The position numbers were made by a program, and so were the translations under genes. Below are positions 51,406 through 60,844 of a stretch of 64,000 nt of DNA, piece after piece. Each line of letters begins with the position of its first letter. The stretch's first letter is position 1. The stretch comes from Micromonospora sp. NBC_00389 (GTDB lineage: Bacteria; Actinomycetota; Actinomycetes; Mycobacteriales; Micromonosporaceae). Where the stretch lies: the NCBI RefSeq assembly GCF_036059255.1, contig NZ_CP107947.1, positions 4,836,001 through 4,900,000 on the forward strand, written 5' to 3'. The notes under the pieces are model-generated. The model worked only from the letters and a program-made list of their open reading frames with translations, had not been told where the DNA came from and made no database searches.

Positions 51406-52563
51406 GCACCGCGCGGGAGCACGAGCAACGGCACCAGCCACAGCATGGCGACGACGACCAGTGTCCAGGAGGCGTGCCCGTGGTCGGCTGCCCACCCCAT
51501 GGCCGGGGTCGCCGTGACGACGAGACCGAACGCGGCCGTGTTCATCATCCCGACGGCAGCCGCCGGTCGCTGCGGGTAGCGCGCTTGGGCGGCGCCGACC
51601 ACGCTCGCGAACGGCAGTCCGCTGAACAGCCCGAGCACCACCACGGCCAGGACCGCGACCACCGGCGCGGTCGGTCGGGACAGCGCCACGGTGGCGGCCG
51701 AGCACGCGATCAGTGCGAGGACACAGATCGTCCGGCTGTGGGTGGGCCACATCGCCGCGATGTGGCCGCCGAGGGGCCGGCTCACCACGGAGAGGCCGAG
51801 CACGCCCGATCCGATCACGGCGGCCGCCGTGGACTCGAACGACCAGATGTCGACGAGCAACGTGGTGGCCCATGACGAGAGTACGAGGCCCACGCCGAGC
51901 GTGACGGCGTGGACGGCGGCGAGGCGGAACAGCTCACCGTCGCGCAACAGCGTCGACGGTGGTGATCCGGCGGTGTGGACGCCATGCGTGGGCATCGCTC
52001 GGCGGGCTCCGTCCGGCGGTTGTCGCGCCGTCAGTACCAGCGCGAGGGCCGTCACAGCAGCTGTCGTGACCCAGGGAGCCCGCCAGCCCAGCACGAGCTC
52101 GGCGAACGGCACCACGAGCACGGCCGCTCCCGACGCGGCGAGCGCCACGCCACCGAAGATCCCCATGCCCCACGATCCGCGGCCGCTGCTGCGCGCCCAG
52201 CTCGGCTCCGGAGACGAAGCAGACGGCGAATCCCGTCCCGGAGGCGATCCTGGCCGCCACCGCCAGCCAGGGCAGGGGAGCCAGCAGGGCCAGCAGGTGC
52301 GCGGCGACGGCGAGGGACAGCCCGGCGGCCGCCGCCGTTCGCACGCCGAGCCGGTCGACCAGGATCCCGCCGGGGAATTGGAGGGCGGCATAGGGCGCGG
52401 CCAGCGCGGCGGTGAGCAGGCCGACCCAGAGAAGGCCGGCGCCGTAGGCGGCCGCCATGGTGCTCGCTGCGGCGCCCGCGGCCGTCATCGCCCAGCCGGC
52501 CGAACCGCCGAGCAGGCAGGCAAGAAGGAGCGTCGGAGCGGGGGGTGCCGCCGTGGTCGCCAC
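51378..52563 (-). pseudogene. MFS transporter, frameshifted
   Basis: A GTG at 52563, one base past the aldehyde dehydrogenase stop, opens MFS helices TLLLACLLGGSAGWAMTAAG, the MFS loop GGILVDRLGVRTAAAAGLSL and GTGFAVCFVSGAELGA. Near 52190, in a GCGCGCAGCAGCGGCCGC tract, the pattern moves one frame and continues GSWGMGIFGGVALAASGAAV, VVSRPLGGHIAAMWP and LGLFSGLPFASVVGAAQARY to 51378. Joined, they give a normal 12-helix carrier of about 395 aa. It may be a true mutation or a sequence error. The coupling implies uptake of the substrate of the catabolic genes. Confidence 0.65.
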
Positions 52564-52564
52564 T

Positions 52565-54061
52565 TCAGGTGTTCTGCGGGAAGCCGAGCTGCACTCCGCC
52601 GCTCGGCGCGCCCCACCGCGACGTGATGACCTTGGCGCGGGTGAAGAACCGCACCCCCTCGGCACCGTGGGCGTGCGTGTCGCCGAACAGTGAGTTCTTC
52701 CAGCCGCCGAAGGAGTGGTGCGCCACCGGCACCGGCACCGGCACGTTGATCCCGACCATGCCGACCTGCACCTCGTTTTGGAACCGCCGGGCGGCCGGGC
52801 CGCTGGAGGTGAACAAGGCGGTGCCGTTGCCATAGGGGTTGGCGTTGATCAGGCGAAGCGCCTCGTCGAAGGACTCCGTTCGTACGACTGCGAGAACCGG
52901 GCCGAACACCTCGTCGCGGTAGACCGACATCTCGGGTGTGACATGGTCGACCAGCGTCGGCCCCAGCCAGAAGCCTGACGCCTCGCCATCCACGTCCCAG
53001 TCGCGGCCGTCGACGACGAGCTTGCCGCCCTCCGCCTCCGCCGCCTCGACGTACGAGGCAACCCGATCGCGGTGCTCGCGCGTCACGAGCGGCCCCATGT
53101 CGACGTCGCGGCGCCCGGACCCGACCGACAGGGCACGTGTCCGGTCGGCGATTCGGGTCACCAGGTCGTCCGCTACCGGTCCCACCGCGACGACAACGCT
53201 GATCGCCATGCACCGCTCGCCGGCCGAGCCGTAGCCCGCGCTGACGGCGGCGTCCGCAGCGGCGTCGAGGTCGGCGTCGGGGAGCACGACCATGTGGTTC
53301 TTGGCGCCGCCGAGGGCCTGCACGCGTTTGCCCGACACGGCTGCGGTCTCGTAGACGTGCCGCGCGACGTGCGTCGACCCCACGAACGACACCGCCTCGA
53401 TCGCGGGATGTCTGAGCAGCGCGTCGACCGCTTCGGCGTCACCCTGCACGACGTTGAACACACCGGCCGGCAGGCCTGCCTCCTCCCACAGCCGCGCCAG
53501 CCAGATTGAGGCCGACGGGGTCTTTTCGCTGGGCTTGAGCACGACGGTGTTGCCCGCCGCGATGGCCACCGGCACGAACCACAGGGGCACCATGGCCGGG
53601 AAGTTGAACGGGTTGATCACGGCGACCGGTCCCAACGGCTGGCGCACGGTCGACACGTCGACACCGGTGGCGGCGTTCTCACTCACGGCGCCGTGCAGCA
53701 GCTGGGCGATCCCGCAGGCGACTTCGACGACCTCCTGGCCGCGGCTGACCTCTGCGACGGCGTCCGCCATCACCTTGCCGTGCTCGTCGGTGATCAGCTC
53801 GGCCAGCTCCGTCTTGCGTGTGTTCAGCAGCTCGCGGAAACCGAACAGTGTCTGGGTGCGGCGGGCTAACGACGTGTCGCGCCACGCCGGGAACGCCGCG
53901 ACGGCGGCGTCGACCACGCGGGCCACGTCGTGCGTGGACGCCAGTGCCACCGCGGCGGTCACCGCTCCGGTCGCTGGGTTGGTGACCGAGGCGGTACGGG
54001 TGCTCGCACCCGCGAATTCTTGCCCCATCCAGTGGTTCACACGCGCCACGTCGCCGTTCAT
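52565..54061 (-). CDS. Methylmalonate-semialdehyde dehydrogenase-like, CoA-acylating
   Basis: A 498-aa aldehyde dehydrogenase; ATG at 54061 follows GAGGAG at the right distance. MMSDH signatures: VINPFNFPAMVPLWFVPVAI (about 145-164), LGGAKNHMVVLPDADLDAAA and the catalytic Cys in GSAGERCMAISVV, plus NPYGNGTALFTSSG and GINVPVPVPVAHHSFGGWKN. Members convert methylmalonate or malonate semialdehyde to propionyl- or acetyl-CoA with NAD+. Another C3/C4 enzyme, a 3-hydroxyisobutyrate-dehydrogenase-like reductase, lies at the window end, so short-chain semialdehydes are probably generated by this island. Followed directly by the MFS gene. Confidence 0.88.
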   Translation of the reverse strand: MNGDVARVNHWMGQEFAGASTRTASVTNPATGAVTAAVALASTHDVARVVDAAVAAFPAWRDTSLARRTQTLFGFRELLNTRKTELAELITDEHGKVMADAVAEVSRGQEVVEVACGIAQLLHGAVSENAATGVDVSTVRQPLGPVAVINPFNFPAMVPLWFVPVAIAAGNTVVLKPSEKTPSASIWLARLWEEAGLPAGVFNVVQGDAEAVDALLRHPAIEAVSFVGSTHVARHVYETAAVSGKRVQALGGAKNHMVVLPDADLDAAADAAVSAGYGSAGERCMAISVVVAVGPVADDLVTRIADRTRALSVGSGRRDVDMGPLVTREHRDRVASYVEAAEAEGGKLVVDGRDWDVDGEASGFWLGPTLVDHVTPEMSVYRDEVFGPVLAVVRTESFDEALRLINANPYGNGTALFTSSGPAARRFQNEVQVGMVGINVPVPVPVAHHSFGGWKNSLFGDTHAHGAEGVRFFTRAKVITSRWGAPSGGVQLGFPQNT

Positions 54062-54129
54062 CTGCTCGCTCCTCATGCGGGGACCCTCAGGATGGGAGGT
54101 CCGACCGAGCGGTGTACTCACGCCGGGCG

Positions 54130-55473
54130 TCATCCCGGCGTGCCGGGACTGACCGGCGGCGGCAGTATCGGGCTGTCGGCCCGACTGTTGTTCTCGGTCA
54201 GCAGCCGCGCGAGCCTCAGCGCGACCTGGAGCTCGGTCCGTCGCTCCGTCAGCGGGCGGCCCAGCAGCTCTGCGGCCTTCTGCAGCCGGTTGCGCACGGT
54301 GTGCTCATGCAGGTGGAGGTGCGCGGCGGTGGTCACATGACTGCCCCACCGTTGGGACGCCTCCACGGTCTCGCGCAGCCGCGCGGCCAGGTCGTCGTCG
54401 GCACCTAGCTGTCCGAGTTCGGCGTGGACGAACGCACGGGCCTTGACCGAGTCGGCCATCAACAGGATCTCGAGGCTAACGTCGGGGTGGCCCAGCACCC
54501 TGGGGCTGCCCGCCGCACCCCACGCCGCGCGCACCCGTTGCACGTCCCGCACCTGGAGCCAGCCGGCCCGCACGCCCTGTACGCCGACGTGCGGGTCGCT
54601 GACCGACGCTTCGACGCCGAGGCCGCGGAGGCAGTCGGTCAGGTTGGCGATCCTCGCGGCGCGCCATCCCGGTGGCCGGGGGTGTGCCAGCCACACCACC
54701 GTGTTGGTGAGGTCGACCGGATGGACGAGGGTGTCGCGGGTGTGGCACGCCTCGCGCAGCGCGTTGAGGATCTGGCGCGCAGCGCCTTCGGGCATCGCCG
54801 CCAGCAACACGGTGATGTGGCTGGCGTCGAGGGGATAGTCGAGCAGAACCAGGTCCGACGGTGGGAGTGGCGTGGAGTCCTCGCGTAGCAGGTGCTGGAC
54901 GAGGCCGTTGCGTACGTGCTCGCGCGAGCGGCTCAGCGCCTCGTCGGCCCGGGCGAAGCTGTCCGCGACCTGCGATGCCACCTGGTGCTGGTAGCCGAGC
55001 AGCAGCGCAGTCATGCCGCGTAGTGCCTCGAGACTCTCTGCGCGCGGGACGTCGTTGCGGTCGGCCCGCTCGACCAGCCGGTCGCTCCACTCGTGCCACA
55101 TGGTCAGGAAGCCCACACGGTAGGACCGCTGCAGCGCCGTCTGCGGCAACCTGAGCCGGGCCTGCAGGCGGGCCAGGGCGAACGGCTCGGCGAGCGTCAC
55201 CTCAGTGAGGTGGATCCGCCCGGCGATGACCTGGCGGAGGTGGCGGAGGTTCTCGACCACGCTGGCCCGTAGCCGGGACACGAACTCGTCGTTGTCGCGC
55301 AACGTGTCGAACGCCGCCGCGAGGTCCGCCTCGACGACCCGGTCCGCCAGGGCCACCAGATCCACGCCGTCGGAGGCCTCGCGTGCCCACGTCGGCAGGC
55401 GCACGTCGGCGTCTGGACGCGGTCGTGGGGCTGGTGTGGGCGTAGTCACCTGGTGGAGCGAGGCGGAGGTCAT
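54130..55473 (-). CDS. Second PucR-type transcriptional regulator
   Basis: A 447-aa protein (from MTSASLHQ; another start 17 codons upstream is possible). N-terminal helical sensor region (about 45-165; LRDNDEFVSRLRASVVENLR, LQRSYRVGFLTMWHEWSDRL), a middle region and a C-terminal PucR HTH (about 375-430; VTTAAHLHLHEHTVRNRLQK, AAELLGRPL). It lies 68 bp upstream of the aldehyde dehydrogenase gene on the same strand and probably controls it. The sequence ATGTGTCGC, also in the other PucR promoter, is 36 bp upstream of this start. Confidence 0.87.
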   Translation of the reverse strand: MTSASLHQVTTPTPAPRPRPDADVRLPTWAREASDGVDLVALADRVVEADLAAAFDTLRDNDEFVSRLRASVVENLRHLRQVIAGRIHLTEVTLAEPFALARLQARLRLPQTALQRSYRVGFLTMWHEWSDRLVERADRNDVPRAESLEALRGMTALLLGYQHQVASQVADSFARADEALSRSREHVRNGLVQHLLREDSTPLPPSDLVLLDYPLDASHITVLLAAMPEGAARQILNALREACHTRDTLVHPVDLTNTVVWLAHPRPPGWRAARIANLTDCLRGLGVEASVSDPHVGVQGVRAGWLQVRDVQRVRAAWGAAGSPRVLGHPDVSLEILLMADSVKARAFVHAELGQLGADDDLAARLRETVEASQRWGSHVTTAAHLHLHEHTVRNRLQKAAELLGRPLTERRTELQVALRLARLLTENNSRADSPILPPPVSPGTPG

Positions 55474-55508
55474 GAGGCCACGGTGCCGCCGGCCGCGGAT
55501 CCGTGCCG

Positions 55509-55526
55509 ATGTGTCGCTCACCACAC
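55509..55526. promoter_or_regulatory. ATGTGTCGC...CACAC site before the second PucR gene
   Basis: ATGTGTCGCTCACCACAC contains TGTG and CACA half-sites 8 bp apart and shares its first nine bases with the site at 49585-49593. It lies 36 bp ahead of the 55473 start. Confidence 0.4.
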
Positions 55527-55676
55527 TGTCGCCTCAGAAATGGGTGGCCCCACATGGTGGCGCGTCGCGTGACGCGGCGAGGCTGTGGCGCGTGGGGCGG
55601 TGCCGAACCTACCGCCCCCTCTCGAGGAGGACATGCCATGTCACCAGCGACGGCCGGGCCCTGTGGGCACCGGGTG

Positions 55677-56732
55677 TCAGCGGGCCACCCGCTGGGTGGT
55701 CGACCGCTGCACGAGGCTGGTGGCGAACAGACGCTCGCGCCCGGCGCCGATGTCGCCGCCGTGCTCGATGCGCTCCACGAGCAGTCGGGCGGCCGTCCGT
55801 GCCATCTCCGACAGGGGCTGGCGGACCGTGGTCAGCTGGAACACCTCCCAGGCTGCCATCGGAACGTCGTCGAAGCCGAGCACCGAAACGTCGCCCGGCA
55901 CGTCCAGGCCAAGCGACTTCGCGGCGTCGATGGCGCCGAACGCGATCACGTCGTTGCCGCAGATCAGCGCGGTCGGGGGAGTGGCCAGCCGGAGCAGCTC
56001 TCGGGCGTTCTGGTAGCCGCACTGGTGCGAGTACGGTCCTTCGCGGACGAGACGCTCGTCGAGTGCGACCCCGGCGTCGACGATGCCGGCGTGCCTGTCC
56101 CTGCTCGTCGAGGTGTTGGCGGGGCCACGGATGACGCCGATGGTGCGGTGGCCGAAGTCCAGCAGATGGCGAGCGGCGGCGCGTCCGCCCTGGTAGTTGT
56201 CCGCAATGACGCGGTCGACGTCCATCCCGTCGACGTACCGGTTGAGAAGCACGACCGGCAGGTCCCGCCCGGCGAGGGCCTGGCCGAGCCGCGAGTCGAG
56301 GGTGGCCGTCGTGACCAGGACGCCGTCGATCGACCGGTTGAGCAGGTTGACCAGGGCCTCCTGCCCGGTCGGGATGTCGGTGCGCTCGGCAAACAGCACG
56401 ACCCGGTAGCCCATGATCTGCAGCTCGTCGTGCACCGGCGTGAGCAGCGTCGGGAAGAACGGGTTGGTCAGGTCGGAGACGACAACGCCGATGGTGCGTG
56501 TGCGCTGTGGCGTCGGGGGAGCCACCCAAGATGGGCGGTAACCCAGCCGCTCGGCGGTCTCCTCGATGAGGCGGCGGGTGTCCTCCCGCACCCGGGGGTC
56601 GCCCCGCAGGGCGCGCGAGACCGTCGACTGGGAAACGCCGGCGGCCTGCGCCACGGTCGAGCTGTTCGTCGCAGGGCGCGCGCGGCGCCGTCGTCCCGGA
56701 CCATCGCCCGTCGTGCCCGGATTCACGCTCAC
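55677..56732 (-). CDS. LacI-family transcriptional regulator
   Basis: A 351-aa protein from GTG 56732 (AAGGAAGTGAG upstream). The N-terminal HTH begins TVAQAAGVSQSTVSRALRG, with hinge RLGYRPSWVA. Periplasmic-binding-like effector domain: TIGVVVSDLTNPFFPTLLTP, FGHRTIGVIRGPANTSTSRD, ALICGNDVIAFGAIDAAKSL and VSVLGFDDVPMAAWEVFQLT. It is divergent from the NMT1-type importer operon, and the palindrome at 56788 lies between them, so it probably represses that operon and itself. The effector is not evident. Confidence 0.9.
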   Translation of the reverse strand: MSVNPGTTGDGPGRRRRARPATNSSTVAQAAGVSQSTVSRALRGDPRVREDTRRLIEETAERLGYRPSWVAPPTPQRTRTIGVVVSDLTNPFFPTLLTPVHDELQIMGYRVVLFAERTDIPTGQEALVNLLNRSIDGVLVTTATLDSRLGQALAGRDLPVVLLNRYVDGMDVDRVIADNYQGGRAAARHLLDFGHRTIGVIRGPANTSTSRDRHAGIVDAGVALDERLVREGPYSHQCGYQNARELLRLATPPTALICGNDVIAFGAIDAAKSLGLDVPGDVSVLGFDDVPMAAWEVFQLTTVRQPLSEMARTAARLLVERIEHGGDIGAGRERLFATSLVQRSTTQRVAR

Positions 56733-56787
56733 AACCCGTCTCACTTCCTTCTCGTGTCCAGGCGTCGGCCCTCGATGCGGGCAGAAA

Positions 56788-56802
56788 TGCATAATCTATG
56801 CA
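56788..56802. promoter_or_regulatory. TGCATA-ATC-TATGCA operator for the LacI regulator
   Basis: Perfect 6-bp inverted repeats TGCATA and TATGCA with a 3-nt spacer, 56 bp upstream of the LacI start. A further TGCATA half-site occurs at 56926-56931 and AAATGC at 56942-56947, both nearer the importer operon, in a locally A+T-rich stretch that fits a divergent promoter. Confidence 0.5.
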
Positions 56803-57010
56803 CGACGAAGATAGACGATCATCTCGTTTGCTGTCAACTTCCTAGCACCCCGTCTGAGTCCGGAAATATCGGCTACGCAGGCGTGAACCCGGCGGCCGTC
56901 GAGCGCATGGTCGAGAACAGGAGCATGCATAAGTTTCCGAGAAATGCTTGACTTGCAAGATTAGTCACGGCAGTCTCAGGCGCCACATCCCCACCACTCC
57001 ATCCCCACCA

Positions 57011-57095
57011 CTTCACCCCCCACCGCTTCACCCCCCACCGCTTCACCCCCCACCGCTTCACCCCCCACCGCTTCACCCCCCACCGCTTCACCCCC
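57011..57095. repeat. 15-bp minisatellite in the importer leader
   Basis: The unit CTTCACCCCCCACCG is repeated five times without change from 57011 to 57085, followed by a degenerate sixth copy; a partial copy precedes. It lies 85-170 bp upstream of the substrate-binding-protein start, inside the LacI/ABC divergent region. Copy number is likely to vary between strains. Confidence 0.9.
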
Positions 57096-57179
57096 ACCCC
57101 CAACCACCACCGGGCCCGTCGTAGCGCGTCGCCCCTGATCGCACCCTCGGACCGGTCGAACGACTCTGAGAGGCACGAT

Positions 57180-58247
57180 ATGACCACTGCACGCATCTTC
57201 CGTCCCCACCGCTCGCGCCTGGTGGCCGCCGCCGGTGTCATTGCCCTGCTGGTCTCCGGCTGTGGATCGCGCCCAGGCGCCGCCAAGGGCGGCGAGGCAA
57301 AGGACGCCGGCGGCGTCGTCAACATGGTGATGGCTCCCGACCCGGTCTGGAAGTGGATGGAGAGCCAAGGCATCAAGCAGCAGATGGAGGAGGAGGCGGG
57401 GATCCAGGTCCTCACCTCGTCCTCTTGGGACGAGTACGGGGTGTACGCCGGCGGTCACGCGGACGTCGTCTCAGCCGCGTCGTACGAGGTACCCGACCTG
57501 GAAAAGCAGACCGGCGAGAAGACAACAATCTTCGGCAAGTTCAATTCCGACAGAAGCATCCTGGCCGTGTCGGCAAAGAGCAACGCCCAGACCATCTGCG
57601 ACCTCAAGGGCAAGAAGATCGTGACGCACAGCGCCGTCTCGATCACGATCATGTGGGGCGTCTACGCCCGCAAGTTCTGCAACCTCGACCTGCGCGCCGG
57701 GGGCGGCGACTTCGAGCTCGTCGTGACCGACCCGCAGAACGCCGCCGGCCTCATCGAGCGTGGTGACGCCGACGCCGGTCTGCTGCTGCCCGACTTCTCG
57801 ATTCCGCAGCTGTCCAGCGGCGCGATCAAGCCGCTCTACGACTCCAAGTCGGTCTCGCAGATCTACGCCGAGAAGTTCTCTTCCGACCCGCAGAACATCA
57901 CCCACCCGCAGAACAATGTCTTCGTCGCTCGTAAGGCCTGGGTCGAGAAGAACCCCGAGGAGGCGGCCTTCCTGGTCAAGATCTGGGACCGCGGCGTGCA
58001 GGAGTGGGCCAAGAACCGCGACGCGATCGTCAAGGCCTACCCCGAGGACTTCGCCGCCGAGACGCCCGAGGAGAAGGCGTTCATCCAGGACTGGCTGGCC
58101 AACAAGTACGACTGGTTCGTCGACACGACCTACCTCGACCAGGCGTGGGTCGACAGCGAGACCAAGCTGTTCGAATTGATGAAGGAGACCGGCTTCGTCG
58201 ACAAGAACACGCCGGCCCCCGACTTCACCATCATCCCGAAGTCCTGA
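57180..58247 (+). CDS. ABC importer substrate-binding lipoprotein (NMT1/SsuA-ThiY type)
   Basis: A 355-aa protein; ATG behind GAGAGGCACGAT. Lipobox LLVSGC (Cys about 26) anchors it outside the membrane. Two-lobed periplasmic-binding domain: MVMAPDPVWKWMESQGIKQQ, GVYAGGHADVVSAASYEVPD, ICDLKGKKIVTHSAVSITIM and LIERGDADAGLLLPDFSIPQ, as in NMT1-like proteins for sulfonates, nitrate, thiamine precursors or aromatic acids. First gene of a + strand operon with two permeases and an ATPase. The ligand is not predictable from these residues. Confidence 0.88.
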   Translation: MTTARIFRPHRSRLVAAAGVIALLVSGCGSRPGAAKGGEAKDAGGVVNMVMAPDPVWKWMESQGIKQQMEEEAGIQVLTSSSWDEYGVYAGGHADVVSAASYEVPDLEKQTGEKTTIFGKFNSDRSILAVSAKSNAQTICDLKGKKIVTHSAVSITIMWGVYARKFCNLDLRAGGGDFELVVTDPQNAAGLIERGDADAGLLLPDFSIPQLSSGAIKPLYDSKSVSQIYAEKFSSDPQNITHPQNNVFVARKAWVEKNPEEAAFLVKIWDRGVQEWAKNRDAIVKAYPEDFAAETPEEKAFIQDWLANKYDWFVDTTYLDQAWVDSETKLFELMKETGFVDKNTPAPDFTIIPKS

Positions 58248-58325
58248 ACCTCGAGTCCCGACGCATCCAGCAGGCCCGGTGTGGCCGGGTGAGTGGGCCC
58301 GGTAGGGCCGAGTGAAGGAGAGATG

Positions 58326-59183
58326 ATGACGGATCAGCTGGTGGGCGCGGCTCCGGCCGCGCCCCCCGCGGACCCCGACGACCGCGAGGCGAGCGCCCGC
58401 AGGATCGGCCGGCTGCGGCGCTGGCGGCGCACCGGCCTGCTCGTCCTGGGCTGGATCGCGATGTTCCTGCTATGGGAGTTCGGCTCCTGGTGGTACGGAT
58501 CCCGGCTGCTGCCCCGCCCGCACGAGGTCTTCCAAGCGGCGGTCGAGATCGTCGAGAACGGCAACTTCGTCACCGACTTCTCGGCGAGCGTGCTGAAGAC
58601 CTTCGCCGGTTTCGGGGTCGCCGCCGCCATCGGGGCGCCGGTCGGCTATCTGATGGGCCGGTACAACTACTGGCGGGCGTTCTTCCACGGTGGCGTGACC
58701 ATCGCCGGCACGATCCCCGCGATCGTCTACGCGGTCATGTCGCTGATCGTGTTCGGCCTGTCGAACTTCGGGCCGATCCTCGCGGTCGCGCTCGTGTCCG
58801 CGCCCTACGTCGCGCTCAACGTCGCCGAGGGCATCCGGGGCGTCGACAAGTCCCTGGTCACCATGAGCGAGGCCTTCGGGCGGGCCCCGCACCAGATCCG
58901 CCGGGAGGTGCTTCTCCCGACGATCGTGCCGTTCGTGTTCGCCGCGATCCGGATGTGCTTCGCGGTGGCCTGGAAGGTCGAGGCGCTGACCGAGGTGTTC
59001 GGAGGCCGCAACGGTGTCGGCTTCCAGATCCGCACCGAGTACCAGCTCTACGACATCGCTGCCGTGCTCGCGTGGACGTCCCTGTTCATCGTGTTCATGC
59101 TCCTCATTGAGCGCCTGGTCCTGTTCAAGGCCGAGGCACGGCTCCTCGCATGGCGTCCGGAGGAAAGGAGTTCCGCCTTATGA
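58326..59183 (+). CDS. ABC importer permease 1 (SsuC/TauC type)
   Basis: A 285-aa membrane protein; the second of two adjacent ATGs is used because GGAG sits 5 bp before it. Six helices, among them TGLLVLGWIAMFLLWEFGSW and FFHGGVTIAGTIPAIVYAVM, and the EAA-type coupling loop MSEAFGRAPHQIRREVLLPT (about 180-199). This matches permeases of the BinPDT family for sulfonate/taurine-like substrates. The stop overlaps the next start (ATGA). Confidence 0.88.
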   Translation: MTDQLVGAAPAAPPADPDDREASARRIGRLRRWRRTGLLVLGWIAMFLLWEFGSWWYGSRLLPRPHEVFQAAVEIVENGNFVTDFSASVLKTFAGFGVAAAIGAPVGYLMGRYNYWRAFFHGGVTIAGTIPAIVYAVMSLIVFGLSNFGPILAVALVSAPYVALNVAEGIRGVDKSLVTMSEAFGRAPHQIRREVLLPTIVPFVFAAIRMCFAVAWKVEALTEVFGGRNGVGFQIRTEYQLYDIAAVLAWTSLFIVFMLLIERLVLFKAEARLLAWRPEERSSAL

Positions 59184-60004
59184 GCACCACGTTCCAGGCC
59201 ACCGTCAACCGGCGCCGCTCGACCAGCGAGATCGAGCAGAGCACGCCGCCCTGGCGCAAGCGGCTCACCTCCGACGGGGCCGCCCGGGTCGCCGCGCTGC
59301 TGTCCTTCTTCCTGTTCTGGGTCCTGATGTCGCTGCTCTTCGGCCGCGTCCCGGGCCCGGTCGAGGTGGTGCAGCGGCTCGGCGAGGAGTTCTCCCGCGG
59401 CGAGGTCTTCGGCAACTTCGGCTCGACGCTCTACCGCTTCGGCGTCGGGTTGCTGCTCGCGACCGTCGTGGGCATCGCGATCGGTGTGCTGATGGGCCTC
59501 TCCTCGCTGTCCCGGGCGTTCTTCGAGAGCCCGGTCCTGGTCGGCCTGTCGATCCCGGCGATCATCTGGTCGTTTCTCACGGTGATGTGGTTCGGCTTCG
59601 GCGACATGAGCCCGATCATCACGACGTTTCTGACCTCGGTGCCGTTCGTGGTCGTCAACGTCGCCCAAGGCGTGCGGGGCGTCTCCCGCGACCTGCGCGA
59701 TATGTCGTCGACGTACAACGTGCCGGTCACCCGCCGCATCCGCGACCTCGTCCTCCCAGCCGTCACCGGGTACATCGCGGCCGGCGTGCGCTTCGCGATC
59801 ATCATCGGCTGGAACGGCGTCCTGCTCGCCGAATGGTTCGGCGGCGGCGGGGGTGTCGGTTACCGGGCCCGCTTCTGGTACGACGCCAACCGGTTCGGCG
59901 GGTTCGCCGCCTGGGTCGTGCTGTTCGTCGGCTTCATCGTGCTGCTCGACCGGCTCGTGCTCGACCGCGCGATCAAGCGCGCCTTCCGCTGGCGGGATGG
60001 CTGA
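59180..60004 (+). CDS. ABC importer permease 2
   Basis: A 274-aa membrane protein; the ATG overlaps the first permease stop and AAAGGAG lies upstream. Helices such as VAALLSFFLFWVLMSLLFGR and SPVLVGLSIPAIIWSFLTVM, with the coupling loop DMSSTYNVPVTRRIRDLVLP (about 174-193). Two different permeases indicate a heterodimeric membrane channel, which is less usual for NMT1-type systems, where one permease commonly forms a homodimer. Confidence 0.88.
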   Translation: MSTTFQATVNRRRSTSEIEQSTPPWRKRLTSDGAARVAALLSFFLFWVLMSLLFGRVPGPVEVVQRLGEEFSRGEVFGNFGSTLYRFGVGLLLATVVGIAIGVLMGLSSLSRAFFESPVLVGLSIPAIIWSFLTVMWFGFGDMSPIITTFLTSVPFVVVNVAQGVRGVSRDLRDMSSTYNVPVTRRIRDLVLPAVTGYIAAGVRFAIIIGWNGVLLAEWFGGGGGVGYRARFWYDANRFGGFAAWVVLFVGFIVLLDRLVLDRAIKRAFRWRDG

Positions 60005-60053
60005 TGATCCCGTCCGCCCCCATCCTGCACACCCCCAGCCCTAGGGAGCTCTC

Positions 60054-60818
<765 letters not shown>

Positions 60819-60844
60819 CCGCACCCGCCCAGTACAGGAGCACC

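Noticed and set aside
57006..57100. Possible CRISPR array
   Set aside because: Repeats are head-to-tail 15-bp units without spacers and no cas genes are nearby; it is a minisatellite.
56873..57458. Minus-strand peptide with WGVKR repeats
   Set aside because: Product of the 15-bp DNA minisatellite read through; lies opposite the lipoprotein start and has no coding bias outside the repeat.
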